NCBI GenBank assembly: GCA_007116445.1
Contig: SKIM01000193.1
Coordinates: forward strand, 1 to 11,339
DNA: 11,339 nucleotides
DNA from: Natronohydrobacter sp.
GTDB lineage: Bacteria > Pseudomonadota > Alphaproteobacteria > Rhodobacterales > Rhodobacteraceae
Reading direction: 5' to 3'
Part shown: in pieces, positions 1 through 6,648 of the stretch
Numbering within the stretch: the first letter of the stretch is position 1
Layout of the letters: each line of letters opens with the position of its first letter
Program-made: the position numbers and the translations under genes
Notes under the pieces: generated by a model
Seen by the model: the letters and a program-made list of their open reading frames with translations, nothing else
Database searches by the model: none
What the model was told of the DNA's origin: nothing

Positions 1-117
1 TCCTGGTTCCGCACAGGCCTCGACGAGTTGCGCCGTCGAATTCGAATAGGCTGCCTCCCCCTCATCTCAGGCGAGAAATACACCATCAGAAAACGCTTCC
101 TGACGGGAGTCGCGTAG
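1..117 (+). other. Unassigned reading-frame end at left window edge
   Basis: Plus-strand frame 1 is open from the first base to a TAG at 115-117, giving 38 residues that start SWFRTGLDELRRR and are rich in Arg and Leu. Its beginning lies outside the window. The neighbouring transposase relic makes a mobile-element or decayed-gene C-terminus plausible, but I do not recognise the family, and an open frame this short can occur by chance. Confidence 0.2.
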
Positions 118-186
118 TGTGGTGATGTTCACAGCACCCAACATGGCACATTGCGATGCCGGAAGCGGGAGCCATCCACTCCATCA

Positions 187-321
187 ATGGCGGAAATGGT
201 CTCACCCTGCCGAGCCTTTGGCGTCAGCGAGACCTGTTCTCGTTACAGCCCAAAGCTGAAGGACGACAGAGCGGTGATCGCTGATCTGCTGACAGGTCTG
301 ACCGATACGCGAAAGACTTGG
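187..321 (+). pseudogene. IS3-family transposase (OrfB) fragment
   Basis: About 45 codons read on the plus strand as a piece of the N-terminal, helix-turn-helix side region of an IS3-family OrfB transposase. The stretch CRAFGVSETCSRYSPKLKD (208-264) followed by IADLLTGLTDTRKTW (277-321) closely resembles what I recall of alphaproteobacterial IS3 OrfB proteins, where this is followed by WGFGLCF and then the DDE integrase core. Here the similarity stops abruptly after the tryptophan codon at 319-321, and the integrase core is absent. Upstream similarity is also weak, with an apparent short deletion just before the CRAFGV segment. The piece is therefore a relic, not a working transposase. No terminal inverted repeats could be paired around it. 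Identification is from memory of the family, not from a database search. Confidence 0.6.
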
Positions 322-580
322 GAGGTGTCAAATGCACAAGTGCTGACATGCCTTCAAGCGCGATCCCAGCGCGAACGGCCATCGCCATGTGACATGCCCG
401 TTGCGAATGCCGTACCGTCAACACCGGGGCGGCCCAGCCGTCGTGCAGCGAGTCTTGAAGCCCTTCCCGAGGCCATCGCGCTTTCCGGGCAGTCCAGGGG
501 CAAATAGCGGATGAAATGAGATGAGATCTGTCGTCACTAATGCTCGTCGAACCCATCATGGACGACACCATCGCTGTAAT
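322..580. other. Intergenic stretch without a recognisable gene
   Basis: This stretch lies between the transposase relic and the stop of the transporter ATPase gene. Both strands carry open frames, but neither gives a protein I recognise, and no good ribosome-binding site precedes them. A short inverted repeat, gtcgtc at 530-535 and gacgac at 561-566, lies just downstream of the ATPase stop. It has no following T-run, so I do not call it a terminator. The stretch may be further decayed mobile-element DNA. Confidence 0.4.
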
Positions 581-2227
581 TCATTGCCGGCCCGATGCGT
601 TGTGTTGCGATTGCGACCCCATGCGAATGTCGCGCGCCTTGAGAAGCTCGGTCAGCCAATTCGGGTCCATTTCGGGAACCGACGACAAGAGTAATTCGGT
701 ATAGGGTTCATGTGGCGGAGCGAAGAGCTGCGCTTTTGGCCCCTGCTCCACGATCTTCCCCCGCTGCATGACGACGACATCATCAGCGATGGCCCGCACT
801 GTTGCGAGGTCATGCGTAATGAACATGTAGGCGAGGTTGAATTCGCGTTGCAGCCGGTCCAGAAGCTTCAGAATGCCCTCTTGCACGATCTGATCCAGCG
901 CGCTGGTCACTTCATCGCAGATGATCAGTTTTGGCTCTGCGGCCAAGGCGCGGGCGATACCGATGCGTTGTTTCTGTCCGCCTGACAGTTCGCCAGGCAG
1001 CCGGTCAATGAATTTATCCGGGTCCAGTTCGATGAGATCCAGCAAGTCGCGCACACGGGCCTCCAGCGCGCGACCCCTCAGCCCCAGATACATCTGCGCG
1101 GGCCGGCCAATCAACTCGCGCAGGCGCAGTTTGGGATTAAGCGCGGTATCAGCCATCTGATAAATCATCTGGCACTGGCGCAATTGGTCACGCGTCCGCC
1201 GACGATAGTCCGGCGGCAGGGCCTTACCTGCAAACTGCACTTGCCCCGCCCGCGGTGGCAACAACCCCGTGATCACCCGCGCAACAGTGGATTTGCCCGA
1301 GCCGGATTCGCCCACCACTGCCACAGTACGACCCGCATGGATATCAAAGCTCAGATCATGCAGAATATCGACCTTGCTATACCCGGCCGTTACATTCTGC
1401 ACGGAGACAAGCGGTGCGTCCGTGGGCGCGGGCTGTTCGGGGCGGGTGAAACTGCGCACGGCCCAGAGGCTTTTGGTATACTCTGCCTTGGGTGCGGCAA
1501 GCATGCTGCGCGTGTCGGACTCTTCGATCTCATCCCCACGCAACAGGATCTTGATGCGATCGGCCATCTGCGCCACCACGGCCAGATCGTGCGTGATATA
1601 GATCGCGGCAGTGTCATATTCACGCACGATGTCGCGAATGGCGGCCAGAACCTCGATCTGGGTCGTGACATCGAGCGCTGTCGTCGGTTCGTCAAAAATG
1701 ATCAGGTCGGGGTGATTGGCCATCGCCATCGCGGTCATCGCGCGCTGCAATTGCCCGCCCGAGACCTGATGAGGATACCGAAAGCCGATCTCTTCGGGGT
1801 TGGGCAATTGCATCTTGCGATAGAGGGTCACGGCCTCGCTCTGGATCGATTTACGCCGTTTTCCGTCCAGAAGCGGCACTTCGGCATATTGGTCGATGAG
1901 TTTATGGGCAGGGTTGAAACTGGCCGCTGCCGATTGCGCGACATAGGCGATGCGCCGACCTCTGAGCTTGCGCTTCTGCCGCTCGGACGCATGGCGCAGA
2001 TCGAGTCCGTCAAAGATGATCTCTCCGCCCGAAATCCGGCAACCATCGCGCGCAAAGCCCATTGCTGCCAGCCCCAGAGTCGATTTCCCGGCGCCGGATT
2101 CGCCGATCAACCCCAGAACCTCACCGCGATGCAAGCTCAGGTCCACCCCGTTGATGATCGGCAACCAGTCCTGACCGGCACGGCCCTCGATCTTCAGCGC
2201 CTTGATTGTCAAAAGTGGCGAGTTCAT
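581..2227 (-). CDS. Peptide-type ABC importer ATPase with two fused nucleotide-binding domains
   Basis: This is the energy-coupling subunit of a dipeptide/oligopeptide/nickel-class importer, hydrolysing ATP on the cytoplasmic face of the permease pair. The 548-residue protein joins a DppD-like and a DppF-like domain. Domain 1 has Walker A GESGAGKST (42-50), Q-loop Q98, signature VSGGQ (155-159), Walker B LIIFDE (175-180) and H-loop H213. Domain 2 has Walker A GESGSGKST (306-314), Q-loop Q357, signature LSGGQ (414-418), Walker B LIICDE (434-439) and H472. Both ATPase sites therefore look intact. I chose the ATG at 2227 because AAGGAG (2233-2238) sits 5 bases upstream and its ATGA overlaps the stop of the upstream permease. 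A frame extension to 2266 would add 13 residues without support. Fused ATPases of this type are common in proteobacteria (GsiA- and YejF-like arrangements). It is the last gene of the operon; the substrate is not evident. Confidence 0.93.
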   Translation of the reverse strand: MNSPLLTIKALKIEGRAGQDWLPIINGVDLSLHRGEVLGLIGESGAGKSTLGLAAMGFARDGCRISGGEIIFDGLDLRHASERQKRKLRGRRIAYVAQSAAASFNPAHKLIDQYAEVPLLDGKRRKSIQSEAVTLYRKMQLPNPEEIGFRYPHQVSGGQLQRAMTAMAMANHPDLIIFDEPTTALDVTTQIEVLAAIRDIVREYDTAAIYITHDLAVVAQMADRIKILLRGDEIEESDTRSMLAAPKAEYTKSLWAVRSFTRPEQPAPTDAPLVSVQNVTAGYSKVDILHDLSFDIHAGRTVAVVGESGSGKSTVARVITGLLPPRAGQVQFAGKALPPDYRRRTRDQLRQCQMIYQMADTALNPKLRLRELIGRPAQMYLGLRGRALEARVRDLLDLIELDPDKFIDRLPGELSGGQKQRIGIARALAAEPKLIICDEVTSALDQIVQEGILKLLDRLQREFNLAYMFITHDLATVRAIADDVVVMQRGKIVEQGPKAQLFAPPHEPYTELLLSSVPEMDPNWLTELLKARDIRMGSQSQHNASGRQ

Positions 2228-3147
2228 CCTTGCTCCTTCAGGCCGGAGGCGCGGTAGAGCTGCCAATCCACCACAAAATTCACCGCCACAGTCAGCAACG
2301 CAATTGCACCTGCGGGCAGCAGAGGTGTCATATCACCAAAGGTGATCAGGGTCGCATTGTCACGCACCATTGAGCCCCAATCGGCCATGGGGGGCTGGAT
2401 GCCGAGGCCCAGAAACGACAGCGATGAGATCGTCAGGAAGACGAAACAGAAGCGCAGCCCGAACTCTGCGACCAGCGGCGCCAAGGCATTGGGCAGGATT
2501 TCAAAGCGGATCAGATACCATGTGCCCTCGCCGCGCAGGCGGGCGGCCTCGATGTAATCCATCACCACGACCCCCTGCGCAACTGAGCGCGCGATGCGAT
2601 AGACGCGGGTGGCATCCACTGCCGCAATGACAAGGATCAGCGTCAACACAGACGTGCCGAATATGGTCAGCAGAAGCAACGAGAAGATCAGCGAGGGGAT
2701 CGCCATCAGCGCATCGACAAAGCGCGAGAGCAGCTGATCCAGCCAGCCCCCGCGCAGCGCCGCCAGGATCCCCAGGAGCGACCCAACCAGAAAGGCCAGT
2801 GCTGTCGTGGCAAAGGCGATGCCAACCGTGTTGCGCGCGCCATATATCAGCCGCGACAGCATATCGCGCCCCAAACGATCCGTTCCGAGCAGATGCGTAC
2901 TGTCCCAGGGTTGGAATGATGTGCCGACCACCGCACGCTCTGCAAAGGGCGCAAGGACCGGGGCAAAGGCGGCGGCGAAAACATAGATCCCGATGATCAA
3001 TATGCCAAACGCCGCGGTCAGAGGCATGTCACGCGCGACCAGAGCCATGTCACGCGGCAAGGCACGGGCAAGCATGGCCCGAAACAGCCAGGACAGCGGG
3101 ATGCTTACAAAGATGAAGGCTGCAAGGAAAATCAACACACTCATCAT
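2224..3147 (-). CDS. DppC/OppC-type ABC transporter permease
   Basis: This inner-membrane subunit forms half of the translocation channel with the DppB-like partner encoded just upstream. Family marks in the 307-residue protein are the GTDRLGRDMLSR segment (88-99), typical of DppC proteins after the first periplasmic loop, and the EAA loop that contacts the ATPase, YIEAARLRG (198-206) leading to LPNALAP (218-224). Several hydrophobic segments fit the binding-protein-dependent permease fold. An additional hydrophobic stretch at about residues 3-22 precedes the usual first helix (about 43-67), giving an unusually membrane-rich N-terminus. The first ATG (3147) overlaps the upstream stop as ATGA. 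The second ATG (3144) overlaps it as TGATG and is better spaced, 6 rather than 3 bases, from the GGAG at 3151-3154, so the protein may be 306 residues. The gene overlaps the downstream ATPase by 4 bp. Confidence 0.92.
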   Translation of the reverse strand: MMSVLIFLAAFIFVSIPLSWLFRAMLARALPRDMALVARDMPLTAAFGILIIGIYVFAAAFAPVLAPFAERAVVGTSFQPWDSTHLLGTDRLGRDMLSRLIYGARNTVGIAFATTALAFLVGSLLGILAALRGGWLDQLLSRFVDALMAIPSLIFSLLLLTIFGTSVLTLILVIAAVDATRVYRIARSVAQGVVVMDYIEAARLRGEGTWYLIRFEILPNALAPLVAEFGLRFCFVFLTISSLSFLGLGIQPPMADWGSMVRDNATLITFGDMTPLLPAGAIALLTVAVNFVVDWQLYRASGLKEQG

Positions 3148-4097
3148 TTTCTCCGCATCAGGCGCGGGTTGGTGAGGGTGGACAGCACATCAGCCGTCAG
3201 ATTGAGCAGCACATAAGCCGAGGCAAAAATCAGTGCGATCGCCTGCACAACGGCAATATCGCGTTTGGCAACGCTATCAACCATCAACTGTCCAAGGCCA
3301 GGATAGACAAACACCACTTCGACCACGACCACGCCGGTGATCAGATAGGCCAGATTGATCGCGATCACATTGATGATCGGAGCCAGCGCATTGGGCAGGG
3401 CATGGCGCAGCACGATGCGCAAGGGCGAAACCCCTTTCAGCCGGGCCATCTCGATATAGGGCTGCGCCAACAGATTGATGATCGCCGCGCGGGTCATGCG
3501 CATCATATGGGCTGTCACGACCAGCGTCAGCGTCAATGCGGGCAAGAAGGTGACATAGAGCTTGTCGCCAAGGCTCATGGCAGGTGATAGCCGCACCATC
3601 GATGGGAACACCCCGCTCTGCGCCAACAGGAAGATCAGAATATAGGCCAGAAAAAACTCGGGAAATGAGATCGCCGAGAGCGCGCCGGCATTGGCCACGC
3701 GGTCAAAGATCGAATTACGCCACAGCGCCGCCAGCACCCCGAGGATCAATGACAAGGGCACGGCAATTGCGGCCGCATAAAGCGCCAGAAAGATCGTATT
3801 GCCAAGCCGTGCAGACAGCATGTCCGCAATCGGCCGGCGCGTCGCCAGTGATGTGCCAAAATCGCCCTGCAGAACCCCTGTCGCCCAGTTCCAGTAGCGC
3901 ACTGGCGCCGGGTCATTGAGGCCAAGCTGCGCGCGCAACGCGGCCAGTGTCTCAGGCGTGGCGGATTGGCCCAGAAGCGCCGAGGCCAGATCGCCCGGCA
4001 GCAACTCGGTCGCGCTGAAGATCACGACCGATACCACAAACAGTGTCAGCAGCCCAAGGGCCAGTCGCTGCGCGACCATGATGAGGACAGCGCCCAT
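3144..4097 (-). CDS. DppB/OppB-type ABC transporter permease
   Basis: This inner-membrane channel subunit pairs with the DppC-like permease in a peptide/nickel-type importer. The 317-residue length is normal for DppB. It starts with a hydrophobic helix (about 10-32), followed by the family's conserved periplasmic region including LPGDLA (33-38) and GDFGTSL (78-84). The EAA loop is YIEMARLKG (214-222) followed by RHALPNALAP (231-240). The C-terminal signature VVVVEVVFVYPGLGQLM (256-272) is highly characteristic of DppB proteins. The ATG at 4097 is preceded by a purine-rich AAGGGGGG tract, which supports this start over a second ATG at 4079. The gene follows the binding-protein gene after a 75 bp gap containing a hairpin and ends in a 4 bp ATGA overlap with the DppC-like gene, which suggests translational coupling. 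Confidence 0.93.
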   Translation of the reverse strand: MGAVLIMVAQRLALGLLTLFVVSVVIFSATELLPGDLASALLGQSATPETLAALRAQLGLNDPAPVRYWNWATGVLQGDFGTSLATRRPIADMLSARLGNTIFLALYAAAIAVPLSLILGVLAALWRNSIFDRVANAGALSAISFPEFFLAYILIFLLAQSGVFPSMVRLSPAMSLGDKLYVTFLPALTLTLVVTAHMMRMTRAAIINLLAQPYIEMARLKGVSPLRIVLRHALPNALAPIINVIAINLAYLITGVVVVEVVFVYPGLGQLMVDSVAKRDIAVVQAIALIFASAYVLLNLTADVLSTLTNPRLMRRK

Positions 4098-4138
4098 GGT
4101 CCCCCCTTATATGTTTATTTTGCGCCAGCCTGGCGGAA

Positions 4139-4164
4139 ACCTCGCCCCGTTGCGGGGGCGGGGT
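4139..4164 (-). terminator. GC-rich intercistronic hairpin after the binding-protein gene
   Basis: Plus-strand arms 4139-4148 and 4155-4164 face each other around a 6-base loop. In the minus-strand transcript they form a 10-pair stem with one A-C mismatch, of which the inner six pairs (CGCCCC/GGGGCG, 4155-4160 with 4143-4148) are perfect. Only three Ts follow, so a strong intrinsic terminator is unlikely. Placed 9 bp after the binding-protein stop, it more likely stabilises the 3' end of that message or reduces read-through, so that more binding protein than permease is made. That role is inferred from position. Confidence 0.5.
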
Positions 4165-4172
4165 GTCAATGA

Positions 4173-5735
4173 TCAGGCAAACCACCAGCGTTCGACACAG
4201 CGGAATCCGTCAAGGTTCCAATTGGCCGAAATTTGCTCTGGCGTGGCAACATTGGTCGCTGTGGCCATGACATAGTTATTGTACATCGGAATGATCACGG
4301 ATCCTTCGAAGGACACGATGCGCTGCATTTCCTGATACATTTCACGACGCATATCCTCATTCACTTCTGACCGGGCCTTGACCAGAAGCGCGTCAAAGCG
4401 CTCATGCGACCAGAAGCTGTCATTCCATGCAGCGCCTGTCGCATAGAATGTGGTGAACATATGGTCTTCGACCGCGCGCCCACCCGTATAGCTGGCGCAG
4501 AATGGCTTTTGCATCCAGACATTGTCCCAATAGCCGTCATTGGGTTCTCGCACCAGATTGATATTGATGCCACATTGTGCCGCAGTTTCGGCAAAGAGCG
4601 CGCCTGCATCGACAGCACCGGTGAACGCGGCATCGGCGACATGCAGATCGACCGTCACGCTGTCCATTCCAGCTTCGCGCAGATGGAACCGGGCGCGGTC
4701 GGGATCAAAGGACTTGGCTTCCAGCTCAGCATAGAAAAAGCGGTTGGCAGGACCAATCGGATTGTCATTGGCCACTGCGCCATGACCACCAAGGATGGTA
4801 TCGACCATCTGCTGTCGATCAATCGCGTATTTCAGCGCAAGGCGCACATTATTGTCGCTGAAGGGCGCTGCGCGGCTATCCATCGGGAAAATATACTGTG
4901 CATTCCCGGGAATCGACAGGATATTGGCCACACCGCGCGCTTCCAGCATCCCGATCGTCGCGGGATCTATCTGGTCGATCAAGTCCACCTGCCCGGTCAT
5001 GAGCGCATTCAGACGCGCCGCTGAATCGAGGATCGCCAGGATCTCCACCCGGTCAAAATGCGCGCGATCGGGTTTCCAGTAATCGGGGTTGCGGTTCAGC
5101 GTGGCCTGCACGCCGGGTTCGTAGCTTTCGACGATATAGGGGCCGCAGCCGTCACTCGAACTCGGATCGATCCTGCCATCGTTACCCGGCATGATCGCGA
5201 GATGGTAATCCGACATCAGATAGGGAAAATCGGCATTCGCGGCATCCAATGCGATCACCACATTCTGACCATCCGCACGGATCTCTGTGACCGGATCGAA
5301 GAATTGCTTGATCGCCGAAGTCGCATCATCGCCGCGATGATGGTTGAGCGAGGCGATGACATCATCAACTGTGACATCCTTGCCCGAGTGGAAGGTGACG
5401 CCCTGACGCATGCGGAAAACCCAAGTTCTGCCATCATCGGTTTCCCAGCTTTCGGCGATTTCGCCGATCAGCTGGCCATCAGCATCAACCTCGATCAGCT
5501 GGTTGTGACGCGATGCGGCGAAGACCTGGGCATAAAGATTGTCCCACAACCCGGGATCATAACTATCCGTGGAGTTGCCATGGCCCAGACCAATGCGGAA
5601 AGTGCCCCCCTGGTTTGGCGCGGCTTTGGCGCTGCGATAGCTGGCAGGCAGGATCAGCCCAGCTGCGCCCAGTGCTGTGGCACCTTGCAGCAGCCCACGG
5701 CGTGTCACCCGCTGTGATGTGATGTTCTTGGTCAA
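4173..5735 (-). CDS. Tat-exported family 5 solute-binding protein of the peptide/nickel ABC importer
   Basis: This periplasmic receptor (DppA/OppA, SBP_bac_5 class) captures substrate and delivers it to the two permeases encoded downstream. The 520-residue protein has a twin-arginine signal: T-R-R-G-L-L-Q at residues 11-17, a hydrophobic alanine/leucine stretch to about 31, and an AKA-A cleavage site after residue 38, so it is probably exported folded. The mature part has typical family stretches, including LIGEIAESWETDDGRTWVF and GVTFHSGKDVTVDDVIAS near the N-terminal side, a GCGPYIVESYEPG turn and a LKYAIDRQQMVDTILGG helix. No lipobox is present, so it should be soluble. The frame opens with TTG (5735-5733). 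No ATG lies nearby, and GGGAG at 5743-5747 is 7 bases upstream, supporting this start. It is the first gene of the operon, and its ligand cannot be deduced from the sequence. Confidence 0.93.
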   Translation of the reverse strand: MTKNITSQRVTRRGLLQGATALGAAGLILPASYRSAKAAPNQGGTFRIGLGHGNSTDSYDPGLWDNLYAQVFAASRHNQLIEVDADGQLIGEIAESWETDDGRTWVFRMRQGVTFHSGKDVTVDDVIASLNHHRGDDATSAIKQFFDPVTEIRADGQNVVIALDAANADFPYLMSDYHLAIMPGNDGRIDPSSSDGCGPYIVESYEPGVQATLNRNPDYWKPDRAHFDRVEILAILDSAARLNALMTGQVDLIDQIDPATIGMLEARGVANILSIPGNAQYIFPMDSRAAPFSDNNVRLALKYAIDRQQMVDTILGGHGAVANDNPIGPANRFFYAELEAKSFDPDRARFHLREAGMDSVTVDLHVADAAFTGAVDAGALFAETAAQCGININLVREPNDGYWDNVWMQKPFCASYTGGRAVEDHMFTTFYATGAAWNDSFWSHERFDALLVKARSEVNEDMRREMYQEMQRIVSFEGSVIIPMYNNYVMATATNVATPEQISANWNLDGFRCVERWWFA

Positions 5736-5742
5736 AAGAGTG

Positions 5743-5747
5743 CTCCC
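5743..5747 (-). promoter_or_regulatory. Ribosome-binding site supporting a TTG start
   Basis: The minus strand reads AGGGAG followed by 7 bases and then TTG at 5735-5733. This is a well-spaced Shine-Dalgarno sequence, and it decides the non-ATG start of the binding protein because no ATG lies between it and the twin-arginine signal. Confidence 0.7.
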
Positions 5748-5773
5748 TGATTTGATGGCGCGGGTCGGCCCGT

Positions 5774-5804
5774 GCTATCCCTGCGCCTGTGCTTCAAGCG
5801 TCAA
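5774..5804 (-). promoter_or_regulatory. Candidate promoter for the transporter operon (proximal)
   Basis: On the minus strand TTGACG (5799-5804) is followed by GATAGC (5774-5779) with a 19-base spacer, or by GGATAG with 18. The -35 element is good and the -10 is only fair, and the spacing is slightly long. It lies about 40 bp upstream of the TTG start, leaving room for a short leader. This is a pattern match only. Confidence 0.3.
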
Positions 5805-5835
5805 GTGTAACGACGGAGCGTCAGACACACCATTA

Positions 5836-5869
5836 TTTATAAGGAAACGCAGAGCGCAGCCTCAGTCAA
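5836..5869 (-). promoter_or_regulatory. Candidate promoter for the transporter operon (distal, AT-rich)
   Basis: An AT-rich TTATAAATAAT block (5832-5842, minus strand) stands out in GC-rich surroundings and contains TATAAA at 5836-5841. The best upstream -35-like element, TTGACT (5864-5869), is 22 bases away, too far for a standard sigma-70 promoter. Either the -10 works with another element or an activator, or only one of the two boxes is real. Transcription from here would leave a leader of about 95 bases. Confidence 0.35.
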
Positions 5870-5882
5870 CAAGTATCTTCGA

Positions 5883-5898
5883 TTGATCAGCCAATCAA
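5883..5898. promoter_or_regulatory. Small dyad, possible operator
   Basis: The inverted repeat ttgat-N6-atcaa (5883-5887 and 5894-5898) lies about 50 bp upstream of the AT-rich TATAAA box, a position suited to an activator or repressor of the transporter operon. No regulator gene is adjacent, and a 5-base dyad can occur by chance. Confidence 0.25.
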
Positions 5899-5902
5899 AA
5901 TA

Positions 5903-5945
5903 CCGCATGTGTCACTGCCGACGCTTCGGTCAAACTGACATGCGG
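5903..5945 (-). terminator. Nested inverted repeat, possible terminator of dnaX-ybaB-recR or operator
   Basis: The outer arms ccgcatgt (5903-5910) and acatgcgg (5938-5945) are perfect 8-base inverted repeats. An alternative register pairs ccgcat and gtca with tgac and atgcgg around a two-base bulge. Inside lies a second hairpin, ccga-cgct-tcgg (5918-5929). In the minus-strand transcript the outer stem is followed by TATTTTG, a short T-rich run, as expected of a weak intrinsic terminator about 95 bp after recR. An operator for the transporter operon is the alternative. Confidence 0.45.
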
Positions 5946-6005
5946 AAGACCGGAAACCGCAGTCTCGCCAGCTGGGACGCAGGGTCGATCCCTCTGTCAG
6001 GCGCG

Positions 6006-6028
6006 CGCTTGCAACACCACCGCAAGCG
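6006..6028 (-). terminator. Short hairpin just after recR
   Basis: Arms cgcttgc (6006-6012) and gcaagcg (6022-6028) form a perfect 7-base-pair stem with a 9-base loop, 8 bases past the recR stop. No T-run follows, so it could be a 3'-end stabilising hairpin or part of a factor-dependent termination region rather than a classical terminator. Confidence 0.35.
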
Positions 6029-6036
6029 AGACGATT

Positions 6037-6636
6037 TCAAAACACCCGCCGCGCGCGCAATGCCGCGCTGATCGTCCCGTCATCAAGGAAATCCAGCTCT
6101 CCACCCAATGGCACGCCCTGCGCTAGCGCCGTGATCTGCACATCGACTGCCCCGAGTGCATCGGCGATGTAATGCGCTGTGGTCTGGCCATCCACGGTCG
6201 CAGGCAGCGCGAGAATGACCTCGCGCAGACCTTCTTCGCGAACCCGCGCCACCAGTTCGGGGATGCGCAGCTCTTCCGGCCCTATGGCATCCAGTGCCGA
6301 CAACGTGCCGCCCAGAACGTGATAACGCCCCCGGAAGGCTTCTCCCCGCTCCATCGCCCAGAGATCGGCCACATCCTCGACGACGCAGACCTCGCCGGTC
6401 GCACGACGCGGATCGGTGCAGATTTCGCAAACCGGCAGGGTCGAGATATTGCCGCAGCGCGCGCAGCTTTGCGCGCTCTGGACCACCCGCTCCAGCGCTG
6501 CCAGAAGCGGGCGCAGGCTCTGGTCGCGGCGCTGGATCAGATGCAGCACCATACGCCGCGCCGAACGCGGCCCAAGGCCGGGAAGTCGCGCAAGCTGCGC
6601 GATCAACGCCTCGATCTCATTGGGCGCGCGGTCCAT
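6037..6636 (-). CDS. recR: Recombination mediator protein RecR
   Basis: RecR works with RecO (and RecF) to load RecA onto SSB-coated single-stranded DNA during gap repair in the RecFOR pathway. The 199-residue length matches the family (201 in E. coli). In order, the protein has a helix-hairpin-helix LPGLGPRSARRM (18-29), a four-cysteine zinc site C58, C61, C70 and C73, and a Toprim domain starting GEVCVVEDVADLWAMER (81-97) with the conserved acidic E87. The C-terminal region ends with GVPLGGELDFLDDGTISAAL (174-193), a very characteristic RecR motif. The ATG at 6636 fits homologue starts; the upstream GAGG is weak and about 11 bases away. It lies 12 bp after ybaB in the widespread dnaX-ybaB-recR operon. 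All key residues appear intact. Confidence 0.97.
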   Translation of the reverse strand: MDRAPNEIEALIAQLARLPGLGPRSARRMVLHLIQRRDQSLRPLLAALERVVQSAQSCARCGNISTLPVCEICTDPRRATGEVCVVEDVADLWAMERGEAFRGRYHVLGGTLSALDAIGPEELRIPELVARVREEGLREVILALPATVDGQTTAHYIADALGAVDVQITALAQGVPLGGELDFLDDGTISAALRARRVF

Positions 6637-6648
6637 GTCTGACGCGCC

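Noticed and set aside
224..571. Minus-strand 115-codon frame in the gene-poor left region
   Set aside because: It runs antisense across the transposase relic, has no ribosome-binding site, and its product is not recognisable.
1184..2257. Long plus-strand open frame (357 codons) opposite the transporter ATPase gene
   Set aside because: It is exactly antisense to a gene with two complete ATPase motif sets, has no recognisable domain, and is His/Arg/Gly-rich as expected from the reverse strand of GC-rich coding DNA.
2228..2266. Longer N-terminus for the fused ATPase (13 extra residues)
   Set aside because: The ATG at 2227 has a well-spaced AAGGAG and the ATGA overlap seen at the other operon junctions; the extension overlaps the permease end and resembles no family N-terminus.
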